From: CAYQUC01 sp964514215
GTDB taxonomy: Bacteria > Pseudomonadota > Gammaproteobacteria > UBA6429 > Thiohalophilaceae
DNA length: 29,919 bases
Direction: 5' to 3'
NCBI GenBank assembly: GCA_964514215.1
Contig: CAZEPW010000046.1
Coordinates: 1 to 29,919, forward strand
The translations under genes and the position numbers were made by a program. Numbering within the stretch: position 1 is the first letter of the stretch; each line of letters opens with the position of its first letter. Under the pieces are notes generated by a model. It searched no databases and had not been told where the DNA came from. It saw only the letters and a program-made list of their open reading frames with translations. Positions 6,634 to 14,508 of this stretch are shown piece after piece.

Positions 6634-7977
6634 ATGTCGATATTATCATTAAGAAAATTTGGTGTGGCATTCGGTGAACGAATTATATTACGTTCGGTTG
6701 ATCTCGAAATTCCCGATCGTGGTGTTTTTGTTTTGCTTGGGCCTTCAGGCACGGGTAAATCAACATTACTACGAACAATTTGTGGAATTAATGATGCTGT
6801 TTCAACATTTAGGGTTTGGGGTGAAGCTAATTATTTGCAAAATAAATTAGATGCTTCGGATGAATATCCGATGTTGGTCGCACAAAATGCACGACTAATG
6901 ATGGCAACGGTATTTGAAAATATCGTCAACGATCTTCCTGAACGCCACAATTTAACGCAGCTTCAGCAACGATCATTAGCGGAGAGATTGCTTGAACGAG
7001 CGGGTTTAAAGGACCTCGTGACAAAGATGGATACTTCAGTTGTTGATTTATCACTTGCAACACAGCGTCAGCTTGCAATTGCACGCAGTGCTTCTGCAAG
7101 CCCTAAATTACTTTGTATTGATGAGCCTACTGCAAATTTAAGTGATTCTGAAAGTGTACCGTTACTTGAATACATACAACAACTTGGCGAACGATTTGCA
7201 ATTATTGTGGTATTGCACAATCAGCGTCAGGCTCGTGAGATTGGTGGTCAGTGTGCTTTATTAGCCGGTGGTTGGATTCACGAGTGCAATAATACCGAGG
7301 ATTTCTTTTCTAATCCCAATAGTGAAATTACCAAAGGTTTCTTACGCACCGGCTCGTGTCCACTGCCATCAGCGGATGCCAAGATAGAGGAGCTTGATGA
7401 ACAGGTTAATCTGCCTATCCCACCGCCGCTACCCAAAGCAGCACAGGATTATGTCAGTGATTCGTTTGGCCCACGTAGTTTTTTGTGGCTAAAAAAAGGC
7501 TTATTGGCTGGCACACCCAGACCTGGAATTGTGGTTGATGAGCAGTATGATCTTAGGGCATTACAACGTGTTGGTATTAAAGTATTGGTTTCGTTAACAA
7601 CCAAACGGTTTGATCTCGAATTATTACAAAAACATGACATTGAAGGCTTATGGTTAAAAATACCGGATATGGGAGCACCTGAGTTTGAAGAAACGGCTTC
7701 CATGTGTCAGCAAGTCTTCGAGCGTATGGCAAAAGGAAAAGCCGTTGCGTATCACTGCAAAGCCGGACTTGGGCGAACAGGCACATTGCTTGCTGCACAA
7801 TTAATATGGGAAGGTAAAACTGCATTGGATGCTTTAGAGGCTGTTCGTCGAATTGAACCCCGCTGGGTGCAATCCGAAGTGCAGGTTGAATTTTTAGAAG
7901 CGTTCGCTAGTTTTGTTTTGAGTTCACAAAATAGTGACATCATTAATAATAACCAAAGACAAGATATTTCTTGTTAA
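6634..7977 (+). CDS. ABC ATPase fused to dual-specificity protein phosphatase
   Basis: The 447-residue protein (ATG at 6634; an in-frame TTG at 6631 is less likely) has two enzymatic halves. Residues 1-235 are a single ABC ATPase: Walker A GPSGTGKST (36-44), Walker B LLCIDEP (159-165) and H-loop His195. The signature is LSLATQRQ instead of LSGGQ. A proline-rich linker PIPPPLP (about 261-267) leads to a phosphatase domain (about 280-430). This has an IPDMGAP loop with D345 as likely general acid and the HCKAGLGRTG signature with nucleophile C375 and R381. There is no membrane segment, and no permease gene is near, so it is probably not a transporter. It may be a nucleotide-gated phosphatase acting on a partner in this cluster. 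The boundary is continuous, without stop or frame change. Confidence 0.85.
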   Translation: MSILSLRKFGVAFGERIILRSVDLEIPDRGVFVLLGPSGTGKSTLLRTICGINDAVSTFRVWGEANYLQNKLDASDEYPMLVAQNARLMMATVFENIVNDLPERHNLTQLQQRSLAERLLERAGLKDLVTKMDTSVVDLSLATQRQLAIARSASASPKLLCIDEPTANLSDSESVPLLEYIQQLGERFAIIVVLHNQRQAREIGGQCALLAGGWIHECNNTEDFFSNPNSEITKGFLRTGSCPLPSADAKIEELDEQVNLPIPPPLPKAAQDYVSDSFGPRSFLWLKKGLLAGTPRPGIVVDEQYDLRALQRVGIKVLVSLTTKRFDLELLQKHDIEGLWLKIPDMGAPEFEETASMCQQVFERMAKGKAVAYHCKAGLGRTGTLLAAQLIWEGKTALDALEAVRRIEPRWVQSEVQVEFLEAFASFVLSSQNSDIINNNQRQDISC

Positions 7978-7995
7978 TTAAATTAGGAGAAAAAA

Positions 7996-8400
7996 ATGTC
8001 GTTAGATAAAGCCTTAAATAAAGCCGTATCAGAAATTCCCGAATGTGTTGCCGCAGGTTATGTTGATTTAACTACCGGTATGTTATTAGGAATTAAAACG
8101 GTTGATTCTCATCCTGCAGAAGTGATGGATATTTTAGCTGCTGCAACTGCCGATCTTTTTCAAGGCGCTAATGTTACTACTATCGAAAGCTTATTTAAAA
8201 AAGCGCGTGGTATTGAGAACAATGGACATCATTATTTTCAGGAAATGTTAATTCTAAGTGATAATTTATTGCATATATTTTCCCGAATGAAAACTAATCA
8301 AGAACACGTTATTTGTTTTGTTTGTCGTAAAAGTGTCAATATGGGGATGGCATTAACTAAATCCAGAACAGCAGCGATAGAAATCAGCACAGAAGTATAG
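7996..8400 (+). CDS. Roadblock/LC7-like protein
   Basis: The 134-residue cytoplasmic protein has the alternating helix/strand layout of the roadblock/LC7 fold. An N-terminal helix (LDKALNKAVSEIP) precedes CVAAGYVDLTTGMLLGIKTV, matching the strand pair of roadblock proteins where a residue's own name is followed by a hairpin. A helix with DILAAATADLFQ follows, then strands EMLILSDNLLHIFSRM and HVICFVCRKSVNMGMAL. It is more diverged than the second roadblock gene at 9097. A strong AGGAG Shine-Dalgarno sequence lies before the ATG. Such proteins dimerise and bind small GTPases, so a complex with the GTPase encoded at 6077 is likely. Confidence 0.72.
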   Translation: MSLDKALNKAVSEIPECVAAGYVDLTTGMLLGIKTVDSHPAEVMDILAAATADLFQGANVTTIESLFKKARGIENNGHHYFQEMLILSDNLLHIFSRMKTNQEHVICFVCRKSVNMGMALTKSRTAAIEISTEV

Positions 8401-8429
8401 GAAATATATCTTAGCTAAAATGAAAACAT

Positions 8430-9020
8430 ATGTATCAAAATTTTCATAGTCGAACTGGTTTATTAGCACCGAATCCCGAAATTTGGGCGGCATTAAAAAA
8501 CGGTGCAGGGCTTAATGAAATTTTAAATAACTTTTATACATTAGTTTATGTTGATGATAAATTGTCTGTTTTTTTTGAAGATATAACTATTCAACGCGCT
8601 ATCGAAAAACAATCATCTTTTTTACGCTCGATATTTACCGGTGAAAAATGTTATTTTGGGGAACACCCTAAAAAAGCTCATCACTGGATGGTAATATCCG
8701 ATGCGTTGTACGATTATCGTGAAGAGTTGATGGCGCGGTGTTTACGTGACTATGGTTTATCTGAGCATTTAATAACACAATGGCGTGCAATGGAGGAAGT
8801 GTTTCGTAAAGCCATTGTAAAATCTAAGCCAACCAACTTGGTTGTTAATGGCGTTAAAAAGCTGGCGGAGGGATACAAGATTGAAACACTGGGTGTTGCT
8901 TCATTATGTGATGGCTGTGTTGCAGAGCTAGAAGCAAATCAAAATTTAACCTGTCATGTACGCACAGGAAAAATTTATTGTGACGATTGTACTAAGAAAC
9001 GAAACATTAAATTACTATAA
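8430..9020 (+). CDS. Truncated haemoglobin-like protein with C-terminal zinc ribbon
   Basis: Residues about 18-130 fit the truncated haemoglobin fold. FYTLVYVDDKLSVFF (35-49) matches the B helix and CD region with an aromatic B10-like Tyr40. GEKCYFGEHPKKAHHWMVIS (71-90) matches the F-helix segment, with H84 as likely proximal haem ligand because Ile follows at +5 as in mycobacterial HbN. The C-terminal part (150-196) carries C160xxC163, C175 and C184xxC187, a probable zinc ribbon. The pairing of a globin with a zinc ribbon is unusual. In the GTPase/roadblock cluster it suggests sensing of oxygen, NO or redox state. Haem and zinc binding are inferred from motifs only. The Shine-Dalgarno sequence is weak. 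Confidence 0.75.
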   Translation: MYQNFHSRTGLLAPNPEIWAALKNGAGLNEILNNFYTLVYVDDKLSVFFEDITIQRAIEKQSSFLRSIFTGEKCYFGEHPKKAHHWMVISDALYDYREELMARCLRDYGLSEHLITQWRAMEEVFRKAIVKSKPTNLVVNGVKKLAEGYKIETLGVASLCDGCVAELEANQNLTCHVRTGKIYCDDCTKKRNIKLL

Positions 9021-9096
9021 AAGATGAATTAAAACAAAAAATTGTCTATATAGTATTTATACCGTTATTGTATGTTATGGATAAATTAAAAATAAA

Positions 9097-9492
9097 ATGA
9101 ATGCCAAATCAAATGTTAAAGAAGTCATGAAAAAAAAATTACAGCCTATTCTAGCAGAATTGCGTAATTTTTCTAATGACATTGAAGCGGCTTCGGTGAT
9201 GTCCCGAGATGGCATTAATATCGCTTCTGCTATGGATGATACCGTTGATTCGGATCGGCTTGGTGCAATGTGCGCATCATTATTATCGCTTAGTGATAAA
9301 ACAGCAGCCGAATTGCAACGGGGAAAGTTAAAACAAGTGCTTATCGAAGGTGAGCAAGGTTGTATTTTAATGGTACAAATTGGCGAAAGAGCCGTGCTCG
9401 CGGTTGTTTCCAAGCCAACCTCAAATCTGGGTATGGTCTTTTTAGAAGCAAAAAAGACCGTTAAAACCATCATTGATTCCAAATTAATTTAG
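9097..9492 (+). CDS. Roadblock/LC7 domain protein
   Basis: The 131-residue protein is a clear single-domain roadblock/LC7 protein. A long first helix (KKKLQPILAELRNFSNDI) leads to AASVMSRDGINIASAM, the family's strand-turn-strand with a DG turn. A helix with RLGAMCASLLSLSDKTAAEL follows, then strands LKQVLIEGEQGCILMVQIG and AVLAVVS and a C-terminal helix. Such proteins form homo- or heterodimers that contact Ras-like GTPases of the MglA group. It is the last gene of the cluster that begins at 4892 and is separated from the globin gene by 76 bases. A weak CTAGAG/CTCTAG hairpin (9508-9528) follows. Confidence 0.88.
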   Translation: MNAKSNVKEVMKKKLQPILAELRNFSNDIEAASVMSRDGINIASAMDDTVDSDRLGAMCASLLSLSDKTAAELQRGKLKQVLIEGEQGCILMVQIGERAVLAVVSKPTSNLGMVFLEAKKTVKTIIDSKLI

Positions 9493-9595
9493 TTCAATTT
9501 GTCTTCGCTAGAGAATTTCATACTCTAGGAGTCTGGTATGTTATCCAGCAAATAGTGTGCTTGCATGAAGTATAATTATCGCTGTTAATGTATAA

Positions 9596-9617
9596 CCGAC
9601 TCGCTATCGCGAGTCGG
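9596..9617 (-). terminator. Strong hairpin after the DUF5684-type gene
   Basis: CCGACTCGC and GCGAGTCGG form a perfect nine-pair stem over a four-base loop. On the minus strand it lies just after the stop of the membrane-protein gene (9628) and is followed by TTAT, a short U-tract. It may also help stop plus-strand transcripts from the roadblock gene. Confidence 0.7.
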
Positions 9618-9627
9618 AATGTTATTG

Positions 9628-9987
9628 CTACGATTGCTCGGCAGCGGGGCCAACATAGGTAGCACTACCAAAGCCAAGTATTGGAAAAAAGATAAAACCC
9701 AAGAATATTAACCCAAGTCCAAAACCAACGCCTTTACCAAAGCTTTTGGCAATATCAATATAAAATATGATTATAATAATAAAGTTGACTAACGGAATGA
9801 ACATTAATAATAACCACCACCAGGGACGGCCTGCAATTTTTAATAATACAATTGTGTTGTATATCGGGATAAGACAAGCCCAACCGGCTTGACCTGCTTT
9901 AGTATAAATTTTCCAGAAACTCGCGATGATAAAAACCAGAATTGCGAGCATAATGAGAGGGCCAATAAGGCCTGCAGAATCATCCAT
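9628..9987 (-). CDS. Small membrane protein, DUF5684-like
   Basis: With the ATG at 9987 the protein has 119 residues; GAGG eight bases upstream supports this start over the longer frame beginning at 10047. It has an N-terminal membrane helix (LIMLAILVFIIASFW), the characteristic AGQAGWACLIPIYNTIVLLKIAGRPWWW block, and two or three further hydrophobic segments ending GFGSATYVGP. This pattern matches the DUF5684 family of small inner-membrane proteins, whose function is not established. It is transcribed alone, divergent from the zinc-ribbon gene and convergent with the roadblock cluster. Confidence 0.8.
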   Translation of the reverse strand: MDDSAGLIGPLIMLAILVFIIASFWKIYTKAGQAGWACLIPIYNTIVLLKIAGRPWWWLLLMFIPLVNFIIIIIFYIDIAKSFGKGVGFGLGLIFLGFIFFPILGFGSATYVGPAAEQS

Positions 9988-10184
9988 CAGTAATACCTCG
10001 GTAATGTTAAGATTTTTTTGAATTATTAACGTTGAAGTATAGAGCATAAAAAGTGGTTTTTCTGTTCAAAATTAAAATGCGAATGCATAAATTTATCAGT
10101 ATGGTAAAATGCAACTTGTTTATTGAGTTTTATCAATGTCAGGTTGTTATTATATTGATAATTTAAAAAAATAAGGAAAATTGA

Positions 10185-10385
10185 ATGGCTGAACCAAAAT
10201 GCCCTGAATGTTCTGTCATCGGTATTGACAAAATAGTGTCAAAAGCGAGTAGTGAGCAGTCACGTCGAAAAGAAGCATGGTTTTATGTGGTTTATTGTAA
10301 TGAATGTGGACATGTTTATGATGTTCTAACGAAACACGTGTTTACGCAAACCAAACCGGGTTATTTTGTATTACCAAATAAATAA
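10185..10385 (+). CDS. Small zinc-ribbon protein
   Basis: The 66-residue protein carries two CxxC pairs, C6/C9 and C38/C41, in the order expected for a zinc ribbon: CPEC, then CNECGHVYDV. A basic segment (QSRRKEAW) lies between. AAGGA precedes the ATG. No enzyme domain is seen, and function is unknown; nucleic-acid or protein binding is possible. It lies 23 bases before bioA and may share its promoter, but a role in biotin synthesis is not implied. Confidence 0.8.
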   Translation: MAEPKCPECSVIGIDKIVSKASSEQSRRKEAWFYVVYCNECGHVYDVLTKHVFTQTKPGYFVLPNK

Positions 10386-10408
10386 TAAATGCAGTTGGTT
10401 CGCATAAT

Positions 10409-11686
10409 ATGAATAACAACAATATTGATCAAAACCATATCTGGCATCCCTATAGCGCGATGAAATCCGAATTACCGATATATCTGGTAAGCTCGGCTAA
10501 TGGTGTGCGCATAAAGTTAGCCGATGGTCGTGAGTTAATTGATGGCATGTCATCATGGTGGTCAACTATACATGGCTATAATAACTCGATATTAAATCAA
10601 GCGATTCAAACACAAATGCAAAAAATGTCGCATATTATGTTTGGTGGTTTTACGCATCAGCCGGCGATTGAATTAACACAAAAACTACTTGAAATTACAC
10701 CAAGTAATTTACAAAATATATTTTATTCTGATTCTGGTTCGGTTGCCGTTGAGGTTGCATTAAAAATGGCAATTCAATATTGTGCGGCAAAAGGGTTAAC
10801 CAAAAAACGCCAATTTATTGCTTTACGATCGGGGTATCACGGTGATACTTTTGCAGCAATGTCGGTTAGTGATCCCGATACTGGAATGCATCAATTATTT
10901 GAAGGTATGTTGGCGACACAGGTTTTTATTAAACAGCCTGAAAGTCGTTTTGGTGAAAAATGCAGTGATGAAGATTTTAAGGCATTAGAGCAAGCTTTAA
11001 TTAATCATGCCGATACTACTGCGGCGTTAATAATGGAACCTATTGTGCAAGCGGCTGGTAGCATGTGGTTTTATTCTGCTGATTTTCTGCGTAAAGCGAG
11101 ACAGTTATGCGATCAGTATGGGGTATTATTAATTTTAGATGAGATTGCAACAGGGTTTGGCCGAACCGGTAAGTTATTTGCTTGTGAACATGCGGATATA
11201 AAACCCGATATTATGTGTGTTGGTAAATCATTAACGGCAGGTTATCTAACATTAGCAGCAACATTAACCTCGAATGATGTTGCCGCTACGATTGATGCGG
11301 GTGATCCCGGTGTATTTATGCACGGGCCAACATTTATGGCAAACCCTCTTGCCTGCTCGGTGGCATTAGCGAGTATTAAATTATTACAGCAATCAGACTG
11401 GCAATTAAAGGTTCAAGCTATCGAGAAAAAATTATCAACAGGTTTGGCTATTTGTTCTAGCTTTTCAAATGTAACAGAAGTGCGGGTATTGGGTGCTATT
11501 GGTGTTGTTGAAATGCAACAAACAGTCGACATGAAAACCATCACTTCAGCTTTTGTGGATGCCGGTATTTGGCTTCGTCCTTTTGGTAAGCTGGTTTATG
11601 TTATGCCGGCGTTTATCATCAGTGATGATGATTTAGACGAATTAATTAATTCGATGGTTTCTGTTATTGGAGCGCTTAACGAGTAG
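10409..11686 (+). CDS. bioA: Adenosylmethionine-8-amino-7-oxononanoate aminotransferase
   Basis: BioA uses S-adenosylmethionine as amino donor to make 7,8-diaminopelargonate, the third step of biotin synthesis. The 425-residue protein is of normal length for this class-III PLP aminotransferase. The N-terminal HIWHPYSAMK block and SSWWSTIHGYN are typical of BioA. DEIATGFGRTG (244-254) carries the PLP-ring Asp, and K273 in VGKSLTAGYL is the Schiff-base lysine. No other bio gene is in the window, so the pathway is split in this genome. The gene converges on a small lipoprotein gene ten bases away. Confidence 0.95.
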   Translation: MNNNNIDQNHIWHPYSAMKSELPIYLVSSANGVRIKLADGRELIDGMSSWWSTIHGYNNSILNQAIQTQMQKMSHIMFGGFTHQPAIELTQKLLEITPSNLQNIFYSDSGSVAVEVALKMAIQYCAAKGLTKKRQFIALRSGYHGDTFAAMSVSDPDTGMHQLFEGMLATQVFIKQPESRFGEKCSDEDFKALEQALINHADTTAALIMEPIVQAAGSMWFYSADFLRKARQLCDQYGVLLILDEIATGFGRTGKLFACEHADIKPDIMCVGKSLTAGYLTLAATLTSNDVAATIDAGDPGVFMHGPTFMANPLACSVALASIKLLQQSDWQLKVQAIEKKLSTGLAICSSFSNVTEVRVLGAIGVVEMQQTVDMKTITSAFVDAGIWLRPFGKLVYVMPAFIISDDDLDELINSMVSVIGALNE

Positions 11687-11695
11687 TATTAATTT

Positions 11696-11905
11696 TTATT
11701 CTCTTGCTTTTTCCAGTTGCTCCGCTTTTTCTTTAAACTGCTTGTTTAGTTGTTCGGCTAAATCTTTGGTTTTTTGCAAAGCATCGGTTTGTGTTTTCCA
11801 AATATGGTCGTTTTTTGGGGTAGCTTTTTTATCTGATTGAGCTACTTTATCATCACTGCATGCAGCAATAAATAATAAGAGTATTATCGTGATTATATTT
11901 TTCAT
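11696..11905 (-). CDS. Small lipoprotein with coiled-coil tail
   Basis: The 69-residue protein begins with a lipoprotein signal peptide, MKNIITIILLLFIAAC, where IAAC is the lipobox and Cys16 the lipidation site. The following Ser-Asp-Asp would act as an inner-membrane retention signal under the enterobacterial +2 rule, though that rule may not hold here. The rest is hydrophilic and alpha-helical with Leu heptads (TDALQKTKDLAEQLNKQFKE). The function is unknown. Confidence 0.75.
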   Translation of the reverse strand: MKNIITIILLLFIAACSDDKVAQSDKKATPKNDHIWKTQTDALQKTKDLAEQLNKQFKEKAEQLEKARE

Positions 11906-11979
11906 AAGAGTTACTTTTTTAATTAAGTGTTGGTATTAGTATTAAATAGACTTAATAACAGATAAATCAAGTAATATGT

Positions 11980-13134
11980 TTAAATGGATGGCCGCTTTAG
12001 TTTTTCGAGTAATTTTACGATACCGCCCCAAAACCATTCTTTGCTGCGTTGCCAATAACTTCGGTTACGCCATTGTTGGTAGATGATTTCATCACAACTT
12101 TTAAGTTCTTGTTCAAACCAGTGTTTTAATGTTTTCGCAAAATTTAAATCGGTTATCGCTTGGTTTGCTTCCAGATTCCAGCGAAAATTCCATCGATCAA
12201 AATTACTCGAACCGGTAGTCGCCCACTGATCACTGAGAATCACTTTAGCGTGAGAAAAATGCAATGTAAATTCAAATATTTGCACTCCGTGACGCAGTAG
12301 CTGGGCATAATAACGTTGTCCCATAATTCGGACACCGGGGTGATCGGTTATTTTACCGGGTAATAATAATTTAACATCAACCCCACGTTGTGCAGCACGA
12401 ATCAGTGAACGTCGTAATTTTCGTGAAGGAATAAAATACGGTGTTGTTAGCCATAGTTGCTTTTTACTTTTATTTATTTCATTTAATAATTGTTTTTTTA
12501 ATTGGTGTCGATGAGCCGTGCTAAATGCAATGACTTGGCCTTGTTGTGTTAAAAGCGTATTTTCGGGAGCCGTATTATTTAATCGTGCTATGGGTTTTAA
12601 TAAAGTATTGTTATATTTAATCCAATTACTGTGGAACAGTATCACCCAATCCGTTATTACATCACCTTTAATGGACACCATGATATCATGCCATGCATCA
12701 GATTTATCTGAATCAAATTGATCACTTAAACCGGCTCCTCCAATAAAGGCTTGTGTTCGATCCATTATGTAAATTTTACGATGATCTCGAAATAAATTAT
12801 TTAAATATTTTTGATATTTAATGCGATTATAAAACTGGATGTGAATATTTTTAGTATTTAATAAAGATAAATCTTTTCGAGAAATTCCTTTTGAGCCAAA
12901 ATCATCAAACAAACAATAAATTTTAACATTTCTTTTAGCAGCCAGTAATAAGGCGTTAATAATTTGGTTAAATATGTTGCCGGATGTTGTTAAATAATTC
13001 TCAATTATCACCTCAGTTTTTGCATTATGTATTGCATCGATGATGGCGGGGTAAAATGTTGACGCGTTGACTAATAATTCAAACTGATTGTTTTCTCTGA
13101 TTGGAAAACTGCTATCGTATTTATTAGTAGACAC
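11980..13134 (-). CDS. Cardiolipin synthase-like phospholipase D protein
   Basis: The 384-residue protein has two HKD motifs of the phospholipase D superfamily: H118-K120-D125 in DHRKIYIMD and H295-K297-D302 in SHAKVILSD. It lacks the N-terminal membrane helices of ClsA, so ClsB (YbhO)-like cardiolipin synthase is the best match, acting at the inner membrane on phosphatidylglycerol or phosphatidylethanolamine. The start is a GTG (13134); no strong Shine-Dalgarno sequence is visible. The basic, aromatic C-terminus (WRNRSYWQRSKEWFW) may bind membrane. It follows rnd on the same strand with 42 bases between and may be co-transcribed. Confidence 0.85.
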   Translation of the reverse strand: MSTNKYDSSFPIRENNQFELLVNASTFYPAIIDAIHNAKTEVIIENYLTTSGNIFNQIINALLLAAKRNVKIYCLFDDFGSKGISRKDLSLLNTKNIHIQFYNRIKYQKYLNNLFRDHRKIYIMDRTQAFIGGAGLSDQFDSDKSDAWHDIMVSIKGDVITDWVILFHSNWIKYNNTLLKPIARLNNTAPENTLLTQQGQVIAFSTAHRHQLKKQLLNEINKSKKQLWLTTPYFIPSRKLRRSLIRAAQRGVDVKLLLPGKITDHPGVRIMGQRYYAQLLRHGVQIFEFTLHFSHAKVILSDQWATTGSSNFDRWNFRWNLEANQAITDLNFAKTLKHWFEQELKSCDEIIYQQWRNRSYWQRSKEWFWGGIVKLLEKLKRPSI

Positions 13135-13176
13135 GGTCGTTAAAATAGAATCCTATTTGCTCGATAAGTTGAATAA

Positions 13177-14322
13177 TTAGTTTACAATTGCTAATTTGCC
13201 ATTTTTTACAGTGAGTTGAATTTCGCCTTTTAAAAAATCGATTATGCTGTCACCCGCTACTGCTTTGCGCCAACCCTGAGTGATGGCAAGTTCAGTATTG
13301 TTTTGTTCCAGCAATAACTGTTCTAAATCTTTTCGATTTGCTATCATTGCTGGGCTAATATTCTCTTGCGATGCTCGAAAGCGCATCACCGCCATAAGAC
13401 TATCAATTAGCGCATCTTGTTCCTGACTAAGTTTTCCGGGTATATTCAGACGTTCAGGTGTTTTGTGTTCGGTTTCATTGATTAAATTTAAAATGGTGTT
13501 ACCAATTTTTGATATAGTATCGTTGGTAAGACCACGAATTTTAGCCAGTTGCGCTTTATTTTGTGGACGTTTCATTGCTAGTCCAATTAAAATATCGTCT
13601 TTCATAACCCATTTTTTGGGTAGATTTTTTTCTTGAGCTGTTTGCTCTCGCCATGCGGTAAGGGTTTGTAACACACCCAGCGCATTGCCTTTTAGTTTTT
13701 GTTTGCCACTGACTTTTAGCCAAGTTTGCTGTAAATCGACATTATATAAATGAGTATCCGATAGTTGCTCAAAATCTTTATTAAGCCAATCTAAGCGGTT
13801 TTTATCGCTTAACTGATTTTTAACCAAGCTGTAACATTTAACTAAATACCTGACATCATTCGCTGCATATTTTATCTGATCCTTATCGAGTGGTCGTTGG
13901 CTCCAATCTGTTCGAGTTTGGCTTTTGTCTAAATCAATATTTAGCATTGATTTAACGAGTGTTGCATAGCTAATTTGATCACCTAGCCCAAGTAAGGTGG
14001 CGGCGATTTGTGTATCAAAAATGGGCTTGGGAATGTTTTGGGTTAAATTGTAAATTAACTCAAGATCTTGGCGTGCCGCATGAAATATTTTGATGGTGTT
14101 TTCATCGTAAAAAATATCCCATAATGGTTGTAATTCTTTGATTGCGAGAGGATCAATACAGGCGGTGTGATCTTGTGTTGCAACTTGTATTAAGCACAAT
14201 TGTGGGTAATAGGTTTTTTCTCGCATGAATTCAGTATCAATGGCAATATAGGGTGAATTCTTAATTTGTTTGCAAAACTCATCGAGTTGCTCGTTAGTTT
14301 TGATATACAATTCATCAGTCAT
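13177..14322 (-). CDS. rnd: Ribonuclease D
   Basis: RNase D is a 3'-5' exoribonuclease that trims tRNA precursors. The 381-residue protein has the DEDDy active site: D29 and E31 in AIDTEF, D86 in HAARQDLE, and Y152xxxD156 in KYAANDVRYL. An HRDC domain follows at about 205-290, with WVMKDDILIGLAMKRPQN typical of the family, and a second HRDC-like region lies toward the C-terminus. Length is normal. It is divergent from mpl, with 186 bases between. Confidence 0.95.
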   Translation of the reverse strand: MTDELYIKTNEQLDEFCKQIKNSPYIAIDTEFMREKTYYPQLCLIQVATQDHTACIDPLAIKELQPLWDIFYDENTIKIFHAARQDLELIYNLTQNIPKPIFDTQIAATLLGLGDQISYATLVKSMLNIDLDKSQTRTDWSQRPLDKDQIKYAANDVRYLVKCYSLVKNQLSDKNRLDWLNKDFEQLSDTHLYNVDLQQTWLKVSGKQKLKGNALGVLQTLTAWREQTAQEKNLPKKWVMKDDILIGLAMKRPQNKAQLAKIRGLTNDTISKIGNTILNLINETEHKTPERLNIPGKLSQEQDALIDSLMAVMRFRASQENISPAMIANRKDLEQLLLEQNNTELAITQGWRKAVAGDSIIDFLKGEIQLTVKNGKLAIVN

Positions 14323-14508
14323 AATATTTAGCTTACTTTAGTAGTTTATAGGCTTCATAGTATCATGAAGATGCTGTATTTAAGATATTTCATTTTTAAT
14401 TTTAATTGTGAATAGCGACATTTATTATGCAATAAATGGTGTTATCTTGGTTCTTTTCAGATAATCTGCAAAGTTTAAAAATAACAGGTTAACGATGTTG
14501 TCAACAGT

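Noticed and set aside
6634..7977. ABC half as part of a transporter
   Set aside because: There is no permease or binding-protein gene nearby and the protein is fused to a phosphatase, so transport is not supported.
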